7,470 nucleotides of DNA from Chloroflexota bacterium (GTDB lineage Bacteria > Chloroflexota > Anaerolineae > B4-G1 > SLSP01): contig JAAAOZ010000392.1 of the NCBI GenBank assembly GCA_009908585.1, positions 1 to 7,470 on the forward strand, given 5' to 3'. The notes below the pieces were generated by a model. That model was not told the origin of the DNA. It saw only the letters and a list, made by a program, of their open reading frames with translations, and searched no databases. The translations under genes were made by a program, and so were the position numbers. Below are positions 5,642-7,470 of the stretch, piece after piece (positions within the stretch are counted from its first letter, which is position 1; the number at the start of each line of letters is the position of its first letter).

Positions 5642-7171
5642 ATGCATCGACGTGATTTTTTGAAATTGATGGCGGCGTTGCCCCTGGTGCGCATCTCCTG
5701 GCGACAACGCCCCCCAGCCACCCACCACAGCGCCGAGACGCAGGCTGAGGACATCGATCACCCTAACATCCTCATCCTGCTCTTCGACACCTTTTCCGCC
5801 AAGCACGCCTCACTCTACGGCTATCCTCGCCACACCACGCCGAACCTAGAGCGCTTTGCCAACCGCGCGACTGTCTACCACGCCCATCAAGCCAGCGGGA
5901 ACTTCACCAATCCCGGCACCGCCTCGCTCCTGACCGGCGCCTATCCCTGGACGCATCGCTCGATGCACCTCTACAGCCCCATCATTCCACCCTATGTTGA
6001 CAAGAACCTCTTTCGCGCCCTCGGCCATACCCAATATCACAGCGTCGCCTACTCTCACAACATGGTCGCCGTCACGCTGATCTACCAATTCTTAAACGAC
6101 CTGGATAACTTCAAAAAGACCGAGGAGCTTTGTCTTCATGATGGGCAACTCGCCGATCAATTCTTCTTCAACGATTACGACCTGGCGACCTGGCGCGAGC
6201 GTATCTTTCGCGGCGCCGCCGACATCAGCTCCTATCCCTCCTCCCTCTTCTACTTCCTGCTGAATGGAGAGTACTGGCAAGCTAAAAAAGAGGCGATTAA
6301 CGAGCAATACCGAGATCGCTTCCCCGTGGGGGTCCCCTACCACCATGACCAAATTTTCCTGTTGGAGGATGCCATAAACTGGCTGCGCGATAACTTAGAA
6401 ACCTTGCCGCAGCCCTTTGTCGTCTACTTTCATCTGACGCCGCCGCATGAACCCTATTGTCCATCGAAGGAGTTCTATGGCCACTTCAATGATAGCTGGG
6501 TCCCGGAACCTAAGCCGGAGCATGTCTTCACGCAAGAACATCCCTATGGCGAACTTATCGCCGCTTGCCAGACTTACGATGAGTACGTCGCCTTCGTTGA
6601 TTCGGAGTTTGGGCGACTCTACGATCACCTGAACAGTTCGTCGCTGTTAGACAATACCTACTTTCTCGTCACCTCCGATCATGGCGAGATGTTCGAGCGC
6701 GGCATCCAGGGCCATCTGACGGAGGTGCTCTATGATCCTGTGATGCGCGTGCCGCTGTTGATCTCCGCGCCAGGCCAGCAGGAACGCCGCGACGTCCAAG
6801 CGCCCACCAGCGCCGTCGACGTGATGCCCACGCTCCTTCACCTCGCCAATCGCCCCATCCCCACCTGGTGCGAGGGAGAGATCCTGCCGCCCTACCAAAC
6901 TGCTGGCACAGAGCGCAGCGTTTTCGCGGTCGAGGCCAAATCCAACGCCAAGCGCGCGCCGCTCACGCGGGCGACCGTCGCGATGGTCAAAGGGCGTTAC
7001 AAGCTCATTCACTATCGCGGCTACAGCGGCTTTGATGACGAGTACGAACTCTATGACCTCGAAGCCGATCCAGAGGAGCTAAATGATATCTACGCCACCG
7101 CCAGCGTCGCCTCCGAATTGAAAGAGGAACTTCTAACCAAACTCGAAGAGGTAAACGCGCCGTATTCGTAG
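5642..7171 (+). CDS. Sulfatase-fold hydrolase/transferase with Thr active site, paralog B
   Basis: This 509-aa tandem paralog of the preceding gene is about 60% identical by eye (not computed) and nearly colinear, with a slightly longer N-terminal linker. The leader HRRDFLKLMAALPLV (2-16) is almost unchanged. D49 is the probable metal ligand. The active-site loop is FTNPGTASLLTG (88-99), with T89 at the formylglycine position and T93 where sulfatases have Arg. H264 and H269 lie in HLTPPHEPYCP. S345-D346-H347-G348 is intact, and GHLTEVLYDPVMRVPLLI lacks the usual Lys after His. The landmarks are retained in both copies, so neither looks like a decaying pseudogene. Divergence is greatest at about residues 110-260 and at the segment near 275-300, which may shape substrate choice. 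It is the last gene of the operon, followed by a terminator-like hairpin 18 bp after the stop codon. The likely location is the cell envelope, and a phosphate-linked surface group is the inferred substrate class. Confidence 0.85.
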   Translation: MHRRDFLKLMAALPLVRISWRQRPPATHHSAETQAEDIDHPNILILLFDTFSAKHASLYGYPRHTTPNLERFANRATVYHAHQASGNFTNPGTASLLTGAYPWTHRSMHLYSPIIPPYVDKNLFRALGHTQYHSVAYSHNMVAVTLIYQFLNDLDNFKKTEELCLHDGQLADQFFFNDYDLATWRERIFRGAADISSYPSSLFYFLLNGEYWQAKKEAINEQYRDRFPVGVPYHHDQIFLLEDAINWLRDNLETLPQPFVVYFHLTPPHEPYCPSKEFYGHFNDSWVPEPKPEHVFTQEHPYGELIAACQTYDEYVAFVDSEFGRLYDHLNSSSLLDNTYFLVTSDHGEMFERGIQGHLTEVLYDPVMRVPLLISAPGQQERRDVQAPTSAVDVMPTLLHLANRPIPTWCEGEILPPYQTAGTERSVFAVEAKSNAKRAPLTRATVAMVKGRYKLIHYRGYSGFDDEYELYDLEADPEELNDIYATASVASELKEELLTKLEEVNAPYS

Positions 7172-7189
7172 CAATACCCAAAAGAAATA

Positions 7190-7224
7190 GCGGGACGCAC
7201 TTCAAATACCCAAGTGCATCCCGC
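7190..7224 (+). terminator. terminator-like hairpin at the operon end
   Basis: GCGGGACGCACTT (7190-7202) pairs with AAGTGCATCCCGC (7212-7224) around a 9-nt loop. All positions match except one internal C-A mismatch. It starts 18 bp after the stop codon of the last gene. The tail (CTTGTATCTTGTATC) contains T residues but no solid T run, so intrinsic termination may be only partial. It may also serve as a 3' mRNA stabiliser. Confidence 0.6.
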
Positions 7225-7243
7225 CTTGTATCTTGTATCTACC

Positions 7244-7438
7244 TTGACAATGTCACATCTGAGGCCCGGTGGTTCCCACGGCCATTGGGCCGTTGGGTCA
7301 AAGAAAAACCACGGGCCACTGGGCGTAACACGCCTTAGCGAAGTCGCCCTTCGGCGACTGAGATTGAACCGGCGAAGGCCGGTTTCGTAAATGTAGCCGC
7401 GAATTTATTCGCCAGGCAGGTTAATGTGACATTGTCAA
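7244..7438. mobile_element. 195-bp MITE-like element with perfect 15-bp terminal inverted repeats
   Basis: TTGACAATGTCACAT (7244-7258) is the exact reverse complement of ATGTGACATTGTCAA (7424-7438). No ORF of useful length lies between them. The interior is packed with further hairpins: a nested stem at 7263-7317 enclosing 7275-7297, GGCGT/ACGCC (7322-7334), AGTCGCC/GGCGACT (7342-7359), AACCGGC/GCCGGTT (7367-7384) and GCGAAT/ATTCGC (7399-7412). CTAC occurs one base outside each end (7239-7242 and 7440-7443) and could be a 4-bp target duplication, though a match this short may be chance. This fits a non-autonomous element moved by a transposase encoded elsewhere. The family is not identified. 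Confidence 0.6.
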
Positions 7439-7470
7439 ACTACGCAAGCTGTTGATTCCTACCCCGCCAC

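Noticed and set aside
4079..7171. Calling the two tandem genes true sulfatases
   Set aside because: The C/S-x-P-x-R formylglycine motif is replaced by T-N-P-G-T in both copies, and no sulfatase-maturing enzyme is in the window.
7226..7239. Tandem heptamer TTGTATC x2 as a repeat array
   Set aside because: There are only two units in a short AT-rich tail after the terminator-like hairpin, so it is easily chance.
7244..7270. TTGACA at the element's left end as a promoter -35 box
   Set aside because: No acceptable -10 sequence lies 15-19 bp downstream on either strand from the two repeat ends. The match belongs to the inverted repeat.
7239..7443. CTAC direct repeat as a proven target-site duplication
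   Set aside because: It is only 4 bp and offset by one unpaired base from each terminal repeat, so it is reported as possible but not called as a feature.
1..7470. CRISPR array, tRNA or rRNA genes
   Set aside because: No regularly spaced direct repeats were seen, no cloverleaf with T-loop consensus, and no rRNA-like conserved stretches.

Overview
The window holds one plus-strand gene cluster from a bacterium. Several traits suggest a Chloroflexota-like organism: a DUF2079-type membrane protein with an extra C-terminal beta-domain, RR-DFLK-type leaders on alkaline phosphatase superfamily enzymes, and small hairpin-rich repeats. This assignment rests on recalled family resemblance, not on a marker gene, and should be treated as weak.

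Layout. Positions 2-1057 are the 3' end of a membrane-anchored protein that runs off the left edge. Positions 1058-1435 are non-coding. This stretch holds a near-consensus sigma70-type promoter (1149-1176), a GC-rich hairpin followed by a pyrimidine run (about 1224-1255), and an 83-bp element with perfect 15-bp inverted arms (1284-1366). Five genes follow on the same strand with gaps of 14-30 bp and so probably form one operon. They are a 71-aa single-span membrane protein with a YIDPNTGG start (1436-1651), a 613-aa type I phosphodiesterase/alkaline-phosphatase-superfamily enzyme (1666-3507), a 175-aa polytopic membrane protein of unknown function (3530-4057), and two tandem paralogous 510/509-aa sulfatase-fold proteins with Tat-like leaders (4079-5611, 5642-7171). 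A terminator-like hairpin (7190-7224) closes the cluster. A 195-bp hairpin-rich element with perfect 15-bp terminal inverted repeats (7244-7438) lies just beyond it.

How the genes may work together. Three of the five operon genes belong to the alkaline phosphatase superfamily, from two branches, and the other two are small membrane proteins. Both sulfatase-fold paralogs have Thr where true sulfatases have the formylglycine-forming Cys/Ser, so they are more likely phospho-transferases or phospho-hydrolases than sulfatases. The simplest reading, which is inference, is an envelope-associated set that adds, moves or removes phosphate-linked groups on a surface glycan or lipid. The substrate cannot be read from the sequence. 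The points most worth following up are the conserved Thr active site in a duplicated pair, a 47-bp stretch of exact DNA identity between those paralogs, the long leader carrying an inverted-repeat element, and the MITE-like element at the right end.
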